A DNA stretch of 64,000 nt from CAVRGQ01 sp963720785 (GCA_963720785.1 CAVRGQ010000009.1:124001-188000); one strand, 5' to 3'. Positions 18,042-26,901 are shown, counted from the stretch's first letter. Made by a program: numbers and translations. The notes: a model not told the origin generated them from the letters alone.

Positions 18042-18806
18042 TCAGGTCACTCGGCGGTAGCGGGCGACCGCGATGGGCATGCACACCGCGGTGATGCCGA
18101 CGATCCAGGCGACCGCCTTCCACACCTCGTTCGACGCGTTGCCAGTGAGGGTGAGCTCACGCACCGCGTTGATCACCACCGACACGGGCTGGTTCCTCGC
18201 CCAGCCCTGCAGCCACGACGGCATCGTCGCAACGGGCACGAATGCCGACGACGCGAACACCATCACCGCGAGGAACGGGAACGAGATGGCCTGCGCGGTC
18301 TCGCTGTTGCGCGCGGTGAGCCCGACGATCGCGAAGGCCCACGACAACGCGTACGCAAAGCCGAGGAGCAACAGCAACGATCCGAAGAGCGCGCCGGTGC
18401 CGGTCTCGACCGTCCAGCCGACCGCGAACCCCACGAGCATCATCAGCACGACCACGAAGAAGTTGCGCAAGAGATCGGCGGTGGTGCGGCCGGTGAGCAC
18501 CGCGGCGCGCGAGATCGGCAGCGAGCGGAACCGGTCGATGAGGCCGAGGTGGAGGTCGTCGGCGAGGCCTACCCCGGTGGTGAGCGCACCGAACACGATC
18601 GTCTGCACGAACACGCCGGGCATCAGGTAGTTCACGTAGGTCTGGCCGGGCGGCAGCGATCCCTGGATCGCACCGCCGAACACGTAGCGGAACATCAGCA
18701 CGAAGATGACCGGCTGGATCGTCGCGAACACGAGCAGCTCGGGGTTGCGCCGGATGTTGAGGATGTTGCGCCACGCCATCGCGCGGGTGTCGGCGACCAG
18801 CGTCAT
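18042..18806 (-). CDS. ABC-2 type permease (DrrB-like)
   Basis: A 254-residue integral membrane protein with six predicted helices (for example PVIFVLMFRYVFG, NYLMPGVFVQTIVFGALTTGVG, NFFVVVLMMLVGFAVGW). The ABC-2 signature LIDRFRSLPISRAAVLTGR is a clear DrrB feature. It works with the ATPase encoded just upstream to export a hydrophobic compound such as a drug or lipid. Its ATG overlaps the ATPase stop (ATGA). Confidence 0.9.
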   Translation of the reverse strand: MTLVADTRAMAWRNILNIRRNPELLVFATIQPVIFVLMFRYVFGGAIQGSLPPGQTYVNYLMPGVFVQTIVFGALTTGVGLADDLHLGLIDRFRSLPISRAAVLTGRTTADLLRNFFVVVLMMLVGFAVGWTVETGTGALFGSLLLLLGFAYALSWAFAIVGLTARNSETAQAISFPFLAVMVFASSAFVPVATMPSWLQGWARNQPVSVVINAVRELTLTGNASNEVWKAVAWIVGITAVCMPIAVARYRRVT

Positions 18807-19853
18807 CGCGCACCTCCTTCGGACTTCGCCTTCCGGCCGCGACCCTTCGTGACCACGGCGTCCTCGTCGTCGGTGTCAGCCACCTCTTCGGCGGCGTGCC
18901 CGGTGAGGGAGAGGAACACGTCGTCGAGCGTGGGTTCGCGCAACACCATGGTGGCGGGCTCGAGCCCGGCGGCATCGAGCGCGCGCACCGCTTCGAGCAT
19001 CGCCTGCGCGCTCGGCGTCACCCGCGACACCGATACGCACCACCTCGCCCTTCGTGCGCAGATCGCCCACCGGCGCCAGCGCGCCGGCCGCCTGCTCGGC
19101 CAATGCGGCGTCGCGGAAGCCGACCTCGATCACCGTGGTGGCGAAGCGGCTCTTGAGCTCACCCGATGTCCCCTCCGCGATCACGGTGCCGTGGTCGATG
19201 ACGAGAATGCGGTCGGCGAGCGCGTCGGCCTCCTCCAGGTACTGGGTGGTGAGCAGCACCGTGGTGCCGCCCCCGACCAGGCTGCGGATCACGCCCCACA
19301 GCTCGTTGCGCCCCTTGGGGTCGAGGCCGGTGGTCGGCTCGTCGAGGAACAGGACCGGCGGTTCGTGCACCAGCGCAGCCGCGAGGTCGAGCCGCCGCCG
19401 CATGCCACCCGAGAAGGTGCGCACGAGCCGGTCGGCGGCCTTCGCGAGGTTGAACTGCTCGAGCAGCACGTCGGCCCGCGCCGCGGTGCGCTGCGGCGAC
19501 AGGTGCGTGAGCTTGCCGACGAGGCGCAGGTTCTCGCGGCCCGTGAGGTTCTCGTCGACCGCGGCGTACTGGCCCGCGAGGCCGATCGAGGCGCGCACCT
19601 TGGTGGCCTCGCGCTGCACATCGAGGCCGAGCACCCGCCCGGTACCCGCGGTGGGCTTGGCCAGCGTGGTGAGCATGCGCACGGTGGTGGTCTTGCCCGC
19701 GCCGTTGGGGCCCAGCACGCCCAGCACGGTGCCCTCCGGCACCGTGAAGCTGACGTCGCGCACCGCTTCGACTTCGCCGAAGCACTTCACCAGCCCGATT
19801 GCTTCGATGGCTGCATCGCTCGCCGCGACGTCGGCGGCTCCGTTCGAATCCAT
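18803..19853 (-). CDS. ABC transporter ATPase (DrrA-like; one frame break)
   Basis: About 350 residues after repair. Walker A GPNGAGKTT at 48-56, Q-loop GLAGQYAAVDENLTG, signature FSGGMRRRLDLAAALVHEP, Walker B VLFLDEPTTGLDP and H-loop TTQYLEEAD are all intact. The C-terminal DrrA-type tail (PTLDDVFLSLTG) is in another frame. The switch is at about 19030, near GEVVRI, and the span is 1 mod 3. A basic tail, TKGRGRKAKSEGG, ends the protein. The start codon is preceded by TAGGCT at 7 nt (leaderless). Confidence 0.88.
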
Positions 19854-19860
19854 TCAGGGC

Positions 19861-19866
19861 AGCCTA
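19861..19866 (-). promoter_or_regulatory. -10 element, leaderless start of the ABC transporter operon
   Basis: TAGGCT on the minus strand ends 7 nt before the ATG at 19853; there is no ribosome binding site. Confidence 0.5.
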
Positions 19867-19943
19867 AGCAGGCGCCGTGGAACGGGACTGGCAATTTCGG
19901 CGGCGATGGTGGCAGGCTCCCCCGACTTCGACCGGGAGCAGAC

Positions 19944-20402
19944 ATGGCCAGGAGCGAGCTGTACCACGTGGGGATCGTCGTCCCCGACCTCGAGTCCGCG
20001 CGCGACCACTTCGGTCTGCTGCTCGGCCTCGAATGGGGACCGATCGTCGAGGGTCCGGTGGAGTTGCGCGACGCCGACGGCAACGACATCGTCGTGCCCA
20101 ACCGCATCTGCTACTCGACCGAGGCACCCCACATCGAGCTGATCGAGGAGACGCCGGGCACGGTGTGGGTGTGCAACGAGTACTCCAACCTGCATCACAT
20201 CGGCTTCTGGTCCGACAACCTCGTGGGCGACTCCGTGGATCTCGGGGCGACGCGCTGCCCGCTCGACGTGATGGGCCGCGACGGCACCCACGCGCCGGTG
20301 AACTTCACGTACCACCGCGATCCGCTCGGGGTGCGCATCGAGCACGTCGACGCGAACATCCGCCCCCTGATGGAGCAGTTCATCTTCCAGAAGCCGGAGT
20401 AA
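19944..20402 (+). CDS. VOC-family (glyoxalase-like) protein
   Basis: A 152-residue vicinal-oxygen-chelate protein with two beta-alpha-beta-beta-beta modules: YHVGIVVPDLESARDHFGLLLGLEWG (N-module, His8 as a likely metal ligand) and LHHIGFWSDNL (C-module). IELIEETPGTVW and VRIEHVD supply the acidic ligands. Members are dioxygenases, epimerases or lyases; the reaction here is unknown. GGGAGCAGAC precedes the ATG. Convergent with an SDR gene 5 bp away. Confidence 0.82.
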   Translation: MARSELYHVGIVVPDLESARDHFGLLLGLEWGPIVEGPVELRDADGNDIVVPNRICYSTEAPHIELIEETPGTVWVCNEYSNLHHIGFWSDNLVGDSVDLGATRCPLDVMGRDGTHAPVNFTYHRDPLGVRIEHVDANIRPLMEQFIFQKPE

Positions 20403-20407
20403 CTCGC

Positions 20408-21223
20408 TCAATCGCCGAAGAGCATGTCGTGGCCCTGGGTGATGAGCTCCACGGCCTGACGGCGGGGCAGGCCCGCGAGGAGCGACGGACCGGCGCCGTC
20501 GGGAACGCCCATCTGCCACGTGGGACCGTCACCCAGGCGCTCGAGCCCCGCACGCGCGACATCGGCCGACTCGGCCAGCCCTCCGTGCTGCGCGAGATCC
20601 TCCACGGCCACGCCGAACTTGTCGAGGCTGGCGCGCAACGAGGGGGTGTCGGTGGCGCCGACCACGAGCGACAGCACGTCGACGTCGTCGCGCTTGAGCT
20701 CCGCCCACAGTCCCTCGGCAAAGATCAGGTCGAAGGCCTTGGTGCCGCCGTAGGTGGTGAGGCGACCGCCGCCGGCCCACGCGGCGCCCGACGTGACGAG
20801 GACGATCCCACCCCGTTTGCGCGCCACCATCGGCTGTGCGTAGTGGTGCGACGCGAGCAACGGCACCGAGCAGTTGCGCCGCACCATCGCGTGCCACTCC
20901 TCGGCCTCGTGGTTCAGGAAGTAGTCGTTGATGGTGTCGGCACCCGCGTTGTACACGAACAGGCCGACCTCGACCCCTTCGGTCGCCGCGAACAGTTCGG
21001 CCTCCGCGCCGGGCGCCGCGAGATCGACCCCCGCGACGCGCGTCTCCACGCCGTGCGCGTCGCGCAGTTCCGCGGCGAGGGCGTCGAGCTTGTCGACACT
21101 GCGGGACACGAGGACGACGTTCACGCCCTCCGCCGCGATCTGCCGGCAGAACTCCGCGCCGATCCCCACCGAGGCGCCCGCCACCACTGCCCACGGCCCG
21201 TACTTGTCCGAGAAGGTGCTCAT
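20408..21223 (-). CDS. SDR-family NAD(P)-dependent oxidoreductase
   Basis: A 271-residue SDR with AGASVGIG at about 15-22, VSRSVDKL after beta2 (NADP-type Arg), VYNAGAD in place of NNAG, VTSGAAW and catalytic YGGTK. The ATG at 21223 is preferred over one 108 bp upstream because TACTTT lies 6 nt before it, as at other leaderless starts here. Divergent from a CoA-transferase gene with 53 bp between starts. Confidence 0.87.
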   Translation of the reverse strand: MSTFSDKYGPWAVVAGASVGIGAEFCRQIAAEGVNVVLVSRSVDKLDALAAELRDAHGVETRVAGVDLAAPGAEAELFAATEGVEVGLFVYNAGADTINDYFLNHEAEEWHAMVRRNCSVPLLASHHYAQPMVARKRGGIVLVTSGAAWAGGGRLTTYGGTKAFDLIFAEGLWAELKRDDVDVLSLVVGATDTPSLRASLDKFGVAVEDLAQHGGLAESADVARAGLERLGDGPTWQMGVPDGAGPSLLAGLPRRQAVELITQGHDMLFGD

Positions 21224-21229
21224 CTGCGC

Positions 21230-21235
21230 AAAGTA
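21230..21235 (-). promoter_or_regulatory. -10 element, leaderless start of the 21223 SDR gene
   Basis: TACTTT on the minus strand, 6 nt before the ATG, without a Shine-Dalgarno sequence. Confidence 0.5.
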
Positions 21236-21276
21236 GTGCCGTAACGATTGTCCCCACCAGAGAGTCGAAGAGCCCC

Positions 21277-22503
21277 ATGCAGCTCCTCCAAGGTCTTCGC
21301 GTCGTCGAGGGATCGGCCTTCGTCGCCGCACCGCTCGGCGGCCTCACCCTCGCCCAACTCGGCGCCGACGTCATCCGCTTCGACACCATCGGCGGCGGTC
21401 TCGACTACCAGCGCTGGCCCGTCACCGAGGAGGGCGTCAGCCTCTACTGGGCCGGCCTCAACAAGGGCAAGCGCTCGATCGCCATCGACCTCTCGCGCCC
21501 CGAGGGCCGCGAGCTCGCCACCGACCTCATCACCGCGCCCGGCGAGGACGCGGGCATCTTCCTGTCGAACTTCCCCGGTCACGGCTGGCTGAGCGACGAG
21601 CGACTGCGTGAGCGCCGCCCCGACCTCGTGTACCTCAACATCATCGGCAACCCCGACGAGAGCACCGCGGTCGACTACACGGTCAACGCCGCGTCGGGCA
21701 TCGCGCTCGCCACCGGCCCCGTCGGTTCGTTGCTCCCCGTGAACCACGCGCTCCCCGCGTGGGACATCGCGACCGGCCTCAACGCGGTGATCGGCATCCT
21801 CGCGGCGGAGCGCCACCGGCGCATCACCGGCGAGGGCCAGTTCGTGCGCCTCTCGCTGGCCGACGTCGCGTTCACCCTCGTCGCCAACCTCGGCTTCCTC
21901 GCGCAGGCGCAGGTGAGCCGCGAGAACCGGCCGCCCCTCGGCAACGACATGTACGGCGCGTTCGGTCGCGACTTCGCAACGAAGGACGGTCGCCGCGTGA
22001 TGGTCGTCGCCATCTCGCTGAACCAGTGGCAGACGCTCGTGCGCGCGACCGGCATCGAGGAACACCTCCCGCAGATGGAGCGCGCGTTCAACGCCGACTT
22101 CACCCGGGAGCAGGACCGCTACCGCGCCCGCGACGCGATCGCCGCGTTGCTCTCGCCGTGGTTCGAGGCCCGCACCCTGCCCGAGGTGCGCACCGCGCTC
22201 GACGAGCACGGCGTGTGCTGGGGCCCGTACCAGACCTTCACGCAACTCATCGACGAGGACTGGCGCGTCTCCACGCAGAACCACGTGTTCGGCAACGTCG
22301 ACCACCCCGGCATCGGGCGGCTGCTCACCCCGGCCACCCCCCTGCGCTTCCCCGAGGAGCCCGCGGTGCCGCCCGCGACCGCGCCCTTGCTCGGCATGCA
22401 CACCGACGAGGTGCTCGTCGACGTGCTCGGACTCAACGACACGGAGATCGGCAAGCTCCACGACTCGGGTCTGGTCGCCACCATGGTGCCGATCGGTGGC
22501 TGA
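21277..22503 (+). CDS. CaiB/BaiF CoA-transferase, possibly mesaconyl-CoA type
   Basis: A 408-residue type III CoA-transferase: GLRVVEGSAFVAAPLGGLTLAQLGADVIRFD at the N-terminus, NKGKRSIAIDL, GEGQFVRLSLADVA, and GVCWGPYQTF near the end. It overlaps by 8 bp a gene for a mesaconyl-CoA-hydratase-like protein. In the 3-hydroxypropionate bicycle an intramolecular CoA-transferase (Mct) and mesaconyl-C4-CoA hydratase (Meh) act in series, so a related two-step conversion is likely. Whether it serves CO2 fixation or, more likely, dicarboxylate catabolism cannot be told. Confidence 0.85.
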   Translation: MQLLQGLRVVEGSAFVAAPLGGLTLAQLGADVIRFDTIGGGLDYQRWPVTEEGVSLYWAGLNKGKRSIAIDLSRPEGRELATDLITAPGEDAGIFLSNFPGHGWLSDERLRERRPDLVYLNIIGNPDESTAVDYTVNAASGIALATGPVGSLLPVNHALPAWDIATGLNAVIGILAAERHRRITGEGQFVRLSLADVAFTLVANLGFLAQAQVSRENRPPLGNDMYGAFGRDFATKDGRRVMVVAISLNQWQTLVRATGIEEHLPQMERAFNADFTREQDRYRARDAIAALLSPWFEARTLPEVRTALDEHGVCWGPYQTFTQLIDEDWRVSTQNHVFGNVDHPGIGRLLTPATPLRFPEEPAVPPATAPLLGMHTDEVLVDVLGLNDTEIGKLHDSGLVATMVPIGG

Positions 22504-23362
22504 CCCGTCCACTCTGAAGGGCGCCGCCGAGCCCGCTCCCGAACTGGTCGACGCGGGGTTCGCCCCCACGTCGGCCACGCTCGTCACCTACGACGCCGCG
22601 CACCGTCTCGCGTCGTGCATCGGCGCCGACCCGGCCGTGCTCGAGCTCGGCGAGCTGCCCACGCTCTGGCACTGGGCCGCCTTCCTCCCCGAGGTGGCCG
22701 CCGCCGACCTCGGCCCCGACGGCCACCCCCGTCGTCGCCCGGAGATGGCTGGCTTCCCGAACCGCATGTGGGTCGGCGGCCGCGTGCAGGTGCACCGAGC
22801 CCTCCGGCTCGAGGCCCACGCGGCCCGCGAGAGCCGGATCCTGTCGGCCGCGCCCAAGGAAGGTGGTTCCGGCCGGTTCTGGTTGCTGACCGTCGGCCAC
22901 ACCATCACGCAGGACGGCGACGTGTGCATCGAGGAGGAGCAGGACCTCGTGCTGCGGGAGGCCTCCGGCCCCGTGCCGCCGGTCGTGCCCGCCGCGGGTG
23001 AGCCCGAGGCGCCGTGGGTCGAGGCCCGGGTCGCCGAACCGCCGCTGCTGTTCCGTTTCTCCGCGGCCACCGCCAACGCCCACCGCATCCACTACGACCA
23101 CCCCTACGCCACCGGCGTCGAGGGGTACCCCGACCTCGTGGTGCACGGCCCCCTCACCGCGATCCTTCTCGCCGAGCTGGCGCGGTCGCGCAGCGGCGAG
23201 ATGGCCACCGGCGTCTCGTTCCGGGCCCGGGCCCCCCACTTCGCCAACCAGACGTTCTGGCTCACCGGCGGACTGGTCGACGGCGACTCGGGTCGCGGCG
23301 CCGACACCGCGGCAATTCGGGCGGATCACTCGGTGTCCATGACCCTCGAGGCGCGCTGGTAG
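22496..23362 (+). CDS. Mesaconyl-CoA-hydratase-like double-hotdog protein
   Basis: A 288-residue FAS1-like dehydratase/MaoC-type protein. The N-terminal hotdog holds LPTLWHWAAFLPEV and DGHPRRRPEMAGFPNRMW, features of the mesaconyl-C4-CoA hydratase (Meh) group. The C-terminal hotdog holds the catalytic-type HRIHYDHPYATGVEGYPDLV with VHGPLTAILL. The reaction would be hydration of an enoyl-CoA formed by the CoA-transferase encoded immediately upstream (8-bp overlap, GTG start). The exact substrate is inferred from family resemblance. Confidence 0.82.
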   Translation: MADPSTLKGAAEPAPELVDAGFAPTSATLVTYDAAHRLASCIGADPAVLELGELPTLWHWAAFLPEVAAADLGPDGHPRRRPEMAGFPNRMWVGGRVQVHRALRLEAHAARESRILSAAPKEGGSGRFWLLTVGHTITQDGDVCIEEEQDLVLREASGPVPPVVPAAGEPEAPWVEARVAEPPLLFRFSAATANAHRIHYDHPYATGVEGYPDLVVHGPLTAILLAELARSRSGEMATGVSFRARAPHFANQTFWLTGGLVDGDSGRGADTAAIRADHSVSMTLEARW

Positions 23363-23385
23363 GGGGAGCTACCTCCACCGCTGGA

Positions 23386-25128
23386 TCAGCGGGCGCCTCG
23401 CACGAGACGGCCCGGGCGGGCACCGGTGTCGGCGTCGTCCTTGCGGGTGACGACCCCGCCCACGATGGTGTAGCGGTAGCCCTCGGCCCCCTGGAGGAGA
23501 CGCGCACCACCCGCGGGGAGGTCGTGCTCCACACGCGGCTGCAGCAGCTTCAGCGCGTCGAGATCGATCACGTTGAGGTCGGCGCGCTTGCCCGCCTCGA
23601 GCGTGCCGCGGTCGCCGAGGCCGTAGAGCTCGGCGGTGTCGTGCGTCTGCATCTTCACTGCCGCCTCGAGACTCAGGCGCGGGCCTCGCGTGCGGCCCTT
23701 GACCCAGTGCGACAACTGGTACGTGGGCATCGACGCGTCGCAGATGGTCGCGAGGTGCGCGCCGCCATCGCCGAGACCGGGCACCGACGCGGGGTGCGTG
23801 AGCATCTCGTACACGGCGTCGTGGTCGCCCTTGGCGTAGTTGAAGAACGGCAGCACGAACATGCGCTTGCCGTCGGCATCGAGCATCGTGTCGTACACGT
23901 ACTCCTCGGGGCTCACCCCGGCGGCCTCCGCGCGCGCCGCCACCGACTTGTCGGCGGTGGGCTCGTAGTCGAGGTCGTCCTCGAGCGGGAAGCACATGAA
24001 GGCGAGCGTCACGGGGAGCTGGCCCATCGTGTCGTACGCGCCGCCGGTGGCGACGGTGTCCTCCTCGGACAGGATGGCCGCCTTCACCTCGGGCTTCGCC
24101 AACTCGGCGACCAGTGCGTCGAGGGAACCGGCCCGCTCCTTCGCCGCGACGTAGGACGCGCGCGCGGTGAACGGGTGGCGGTTGGTGAGGCCGAGCAGCA
24201 TGCCGAACGGCCGGTTGGCGACCTGGGCGACGATGACCGCGCCGTCGGCGCGCGCCTCCCAGGCGGCGTCGAGCAGCTCCTTCCACAGGTCGGGCGCCTG
24301 CATGCTCTGCAGCTGGAGGAATGACACCGGCAGACCGAACTGCGCCGAGAGGCGGCGCATCCAGTCGAGCTCCTTGATCGCCGCCTCGGCGTCCTGACCG
24401 TCGGCGCCCGACTGCGCGAGCTGGAACACCGAGTACGGCGCGTCCGACATCGCCGCGGCGATGCCGAACAGCTCGTCCTCGCCGGCGAAGGTGCCGGGCA
24501 CCTGCGAACCGTCGGACGTGGTGTGCGCGAGGACGCGCGAGGTCGAGAAGCCGAGCGCGCCGGCGTCGATCCCTTCACGCACGATGCGGCCCATCTCGTC
24601 GATGTCGGCGTTGGTGGCCTCTTCGTTCTTGACGCCGCGCTCGCCCATCACGTAGGTGCGGACCGCGATGTGGCCGATCTGCGTGGCGACGTCCATCGAG
24701 TAGCTGCGCGACTCGAGGAAGTCGAGGTACTCGGGGAAGGTCTCCCACTTCCAGGGCAGCCCGGCGCGCAGCACGTCGCCGGGGATGTCCTCCACGCACT
24801 CCATCGTCTCGACGAGGCGGTCGTGGTCCTCGGGGCGGGCCGGCGCGAAACCGAGGCCACACGAGCCGAGCACCACGGTGGTGACACCGTGGCTCGCCGA
24901 CGGGTCGAGCACGTCGTCGAAGGTGGCCTGGCCGTCGAAGTGGGTGTGCACGTCGACGAAGCCGGGCGTGATCACGAGGCCCTCGGCGTCGATCACCTCG
25001 CGGGCGTCGCCGCGCACGGTGCCACCCACCTGCGCGAGCACGCCGTCGGTGATCGCGATGTCGCCGACGTGCTGCGCGGCGCCGGTGCCGTCGACGATCG
25101 TGCCGTTGCGGATGATCAGGTCGTACAT
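23386..25128 (-). CDS. N-acyl-D-amino-acid deacylase family amidohydrolase
   Basis: A 580-residue class III amidohydrolase (D-aminoacylase family) that hydrolyses N-acyl or cyclic amides with zinc. Metal-site features are VHTHFDG, the bridging-Cys segment LGSCGLGFAP, and DGGAHLATICD with the catalytic Asp. The C-terminal beta-sandwich closes with RADLNVIDLDALK and the GARPGRLVRG tail. It is the only one of three such genes in this window without a frame break. Its start is divergent from an IclR regulator across 130 bp with two strong operator palindromes, so expression is probably controlled by that protein. Confidence 0.9.
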   Translation of the reverse strand: MYDLIIRNGTIVDGTGAAQHVGDIAITDGVLAQVGGTVRGDAREVIDAEGLVITPGFVDVHTHFDGQATFDDVLDPSASHGVTTVVLGSCGLGFAPARPEDHDRLVETMECVEDIPGDVLRAGLPWKWETFPEYLDFLESRSYSMDVATQIGHIAVRTYVMGERGVKNEEATNADIDEMGRIVREGIDAGALGFSTSRVLAHTTSDGSQVPGTFAGEDELFGIAAAMSDAPYSVFQLAQSGADGQDAEAAIKELDWMRRLSAQFGLPVSFLQLQSMQAPDLWKELLDAAWEARADGAVIVAQVANRPFGMLLGLTNRHPFTARASYVAAKERAGSLDALVAELAKPEVKAAILSEEDTVATGGAYDTMGQLPVTLAFMCFPLEDDLDYEPTADKSVAARAEAAGVSPEEYVYDTMLDADGKRMFVLPFFNYAKGDHDAVYEMLTHPASVPGLGDGGAHLATICDASMPTYQLSHWVKGRTRGPRLSLEAAVKMQTHDTAELYGLGDRGTLEAGKRADLNVIDLDALKLLQPRVEHDLPAGGARLLQGAEGYRYTIVGGVVTRKDDADTGARPGRLVRGAR

Positions 25129-25221
25129 GGGCGTGCTCTCCCCCGATGCCGCTCGCACTGCTGCAAGCTGGTGCTCTCCTGAGGTGTCGATTGTCGCATG
25201 TTGCATGACGCATCGCAACGC

Positions 25222-25256
25222 GTTGCACATTGCAACGCCATGTTGCACAATGCAAC
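25222..25256. promoter_or_regulatory. Twin IclR-type operators
   Basis: Two 15-bp palindromes, GTTGCA-CAT-TGCAAC (25222-25236) and GTTGCA-CAA-TGCAAC (25242-25256), have centres 20 bp apart, which is about two helical turns. A weaker related site, GTTGCATGACGCATCGCAAC, lies at 25200-25219. The second palindrome overlaps a -10-like CACAAT (25246-25251) that is 7 nt before the IclR start codon, so occupancy should block that promoter. Confidence 0.75.
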
Positions 25257-25258
25257 GC

Positions 25259-26059
25259 ATGCCCCGCCCGTCTCCGCAGACCGACCGGGTCGTCGCCGTC
25301 TTGAACCTGCTCGGCCACGACGACGCGGGCTTGACCGCCAGCGACATCGCCCGCCGGGTGGGTGCGAACCGGGCGTCGTGCGTGCACATGCTCGCCGCGC
25401 TCGAGGCCGCCGGCTTCGTGGCCCGGGGTGCGGTCGACCGCCGCTACCGGCTCGGGCCCGCGCTGGTGGGGCTGGGCGCTGCCGCGGCGAGGGCGTTTCC
25501 CGGGCTCGAGACCGCCCGGCGCGAGCTCGACGAGCTCACCCGCACCACGGGCTACCCGAGCTTCGCCTTCACCCGTGAGGGCGAGCACGCCCGTCTGCTC
25601 GCGTTCACGTGGGACCTGCGCCGAGCCGCCCCCGCGATGCGTACCGGCGACACGATCCTGCTCGCGCCACCCCTCGGCAGCGTGTTCTTCGCCTGGGGCG
25701 CCGCGGCCGACGTCGACGAGTGGATCGGGCGCGGCGCGGGCGACGCCGACGCGAACGGCGACGCACTGCGCGACGTGCTCGACGCGGTGCGACGACTCGG
25801 CTTCGTGGTGGAGCTGCTGCCCGAGCAACTGGTCGAGGCGACGACGGGCGGCGCACAGCTCGACGTCCACGGGTTCGTGGCGCAGGAGCTGCGCGACGCC
25901 GAGCGCTACCAGGTGAGCTCGGTCAGCGTGCCGGTGTTCGCGGCCGACGGCGGTGTCGCGCTCGCCCTCAACCTCGCCGGCTTCACCGGAACGCTCACCG
26001 CGCGCGAGGTGCGCGACCTCGCTGCCGCGTTGCAGGTGGCCGCCGCTCGTTGCGGTTGA
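25259..26059 (+). CDS. IclR-family transcriptional regulator
   Basis: A 266-residue IclR-type regulator. The N-terminal winged helix is RVVAVLNLLGHDDAGLTASDIARRVGANRASCVHMLAALE (about 10-49, given as two helices around LTASD) and GFVARGAVDRRYRLG is the wing. The effector domain contains FTREGEHARLLAF, RTGDTILLAPPLGSVFFAW and the C-terminal ISVP-type SSVSVPVFAADGGVALALNL. It probably binds the twin palindromes just upstream, controlling itself and the divergent amidohydrolase, with an acyl-amino acid or product as ligand (inference). Confidence 0.9.
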   Translation: MPRPSPQTDRVVAVLNLLGHDDAGLTASDIARRVGANRASCVHMLAALEAAGFVARGAVDRRYRLGPALVGLGAAAARAFPGLETARRELDELTRTTGYPSFAFTREGEHARLLAFTWDLRRAAPAMRTGDTILLAPPLGSVFFAWGAAADVDEWIGRGAGDADANGDALRDVLDAVRRLGFVVELLPEQLVEATTGGAQLDVHGFVAQELRDAERYQVSSVSVPVFAADGGVALALNLAGFTGTLTAREVRDLAAALQVAAARCG

Positions 26060-26091
26060 CGTGCTGCGGCGCGCTCTGGTCAGCGTGCTGG

Positions 26092-26223
26092 TCAGCGCTC
26101 GGGCAGGCTCTCGTCGCGCAGTGCGGCGCGGACCTCTTCTGCGCAGGGTCCGGCCAGCAGGCGGGCCACCACCCGGCGGTAGGCCGCGAGCTCGGTGACG
26201 ATCTCGTACTCGGCGTCGCTCAT
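26092..26223 (-). CDS. Possible 43-residue protein
   Basis: A short open frame, starting MSDAEYEIVTELAAYRR and ending RAALRDESLPER, with strongly GC-biased third codon positions like the real genes around it. It would form one or two amphipathic helices. No family recognised and no clear ribosome binding site. It fills the gap between the IclR and PNPOx genes and reads in the same direction as the latter (19 bp downstream of its stop), so it may be the tail gene of that transcript. Confidence 0.45.
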   Translation of the reverse strand: MSDAEYEIVTELAAYRRVVARLLAGPCAEEVRAALRDESLPER

Positions 26224-26242
26224 GCGCGCACTGTACGAGCGC

Positions 26243-26800
26243 TCACGCGATGCCGGGAAGCCCGTCGACCGATGTCACGTTCTTGACGGTCCAGTACTCG
26301 GCGACGCCGTCGCGACCCTTGCGGTCGGCCCACTCGACCAGCTGGTCGCGATCGGCGACGAGCTCCATGCGCGGCACCGCGTAGCCACACGAGTCGCCGA
26401 CGCGGTCCACCTCCACCACGACGATCGAGCGCAGCCCGACGTGCAGGTGCGCGCTGTCGGGGAAGCGCGCGAGCAGCGCGTCGAATTCCGGGTCGTCGGG
26501 CATCACCGCGCGTCCCTTCCCCTGGACGCGCACGATGCGCGGCGGTCCGTCGAACGCACACCACATCAACGTGATGCGACCGTTCTCCCGGAGGTGGGCG
26601 ATCGTCTCCACGCCGCTGCCGGTGAGGTCGAGGTACGCGACCTGGAGCGGGCCGAGCACCGCGAAGGTGCCGGCGAGGCCCTTCGGCGACACGTTGACGT
26701 GCCCGTCGCCGGTGAGCGGCGCGGTGCCCACGAAGAACATCGGCTGCGCCGAGATCCACTCCGCGATCGTGTCGTCGATCTGTGCGTGCGTGCGACCCAT
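26243..26800 (-). CDS. Pyridoxamine-5'-phosphate-oxidase-like flavin/F420 protein
   Basis: A 185-residue split-barrel protein of the PNPOx-like family. Seen are FFVGTAPLTGDGHVNVSPKG (N-terminal strand pair, cofactor phosphate site), YLDLTGSGVETIAHLRENGRITLMW and RIVRVQGKGRAV. Members bind FMN or F420 and reduce small molecules, or act as flavin-binding stress proteins; no substrate can be named. The ATG at 26800 is 7 nt downstream of TAGCCT, so it is probably leaderless. Confidence 0.85.
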   Translation of the reverse strand: MGRTHAQIDDTIAEWISAQPMFFVGTAPLTGDGHVNVSPKGLAGTFAVLGPLQVAYLDLTGSGVETIAHLRENGRITLMWCAFDGPPRIVRVQGKGRAVMPDDPEFDALLARFPDSAHLHVGLRSIVVVEVDRVGDSCGYAVPRMELVADRDQLVEWADRKGRDGVAEYWTVKNVTSVDGLPGIA

Positions 26801-26807
26801 GAGCGCG

Positions 26808-26813
26808 AGGCTA
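26808..26813 (-). promoter_or_regulatory. -10 element, leaderless start of the PNPOx-like gene
   Basis: TAGCCT on the minus strand with 7 nt to the ATG at 26800. Confidence 0.5.
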
Positions 26814-26871
26814 CGACGGCAGGTCACGCGGACGGGGCCGGATTTGCTCATCAATTTGTCGTGCGAAGGGC

Positions 26872-26901
26872 TTGCAGTCGGTGTCCGTTTTGTTCTATGA
26901 T
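26872..26901 (+). promoter_or_regulatory. Promoter of the DUF222-HNH gene
   Basis: TTGCAG (26872-26877), an 18-bp spacer and TATGAT (26896-26901) form a good housekeeping promoter. Seven nt later comes GTG (26909), the likely leaderless start. The -10 abuts an SOS-box palindrome. Confidence 0.6.

Noticed and set aside
17838..20402. Plus-strand open frame of about 850 codons ending with the VOC gene
   Set aside because: Only the last 152 codons are protein-like. The rest is the shadow of the minus-strand ABC transporter genes, so the VOC start at 19944 was used.
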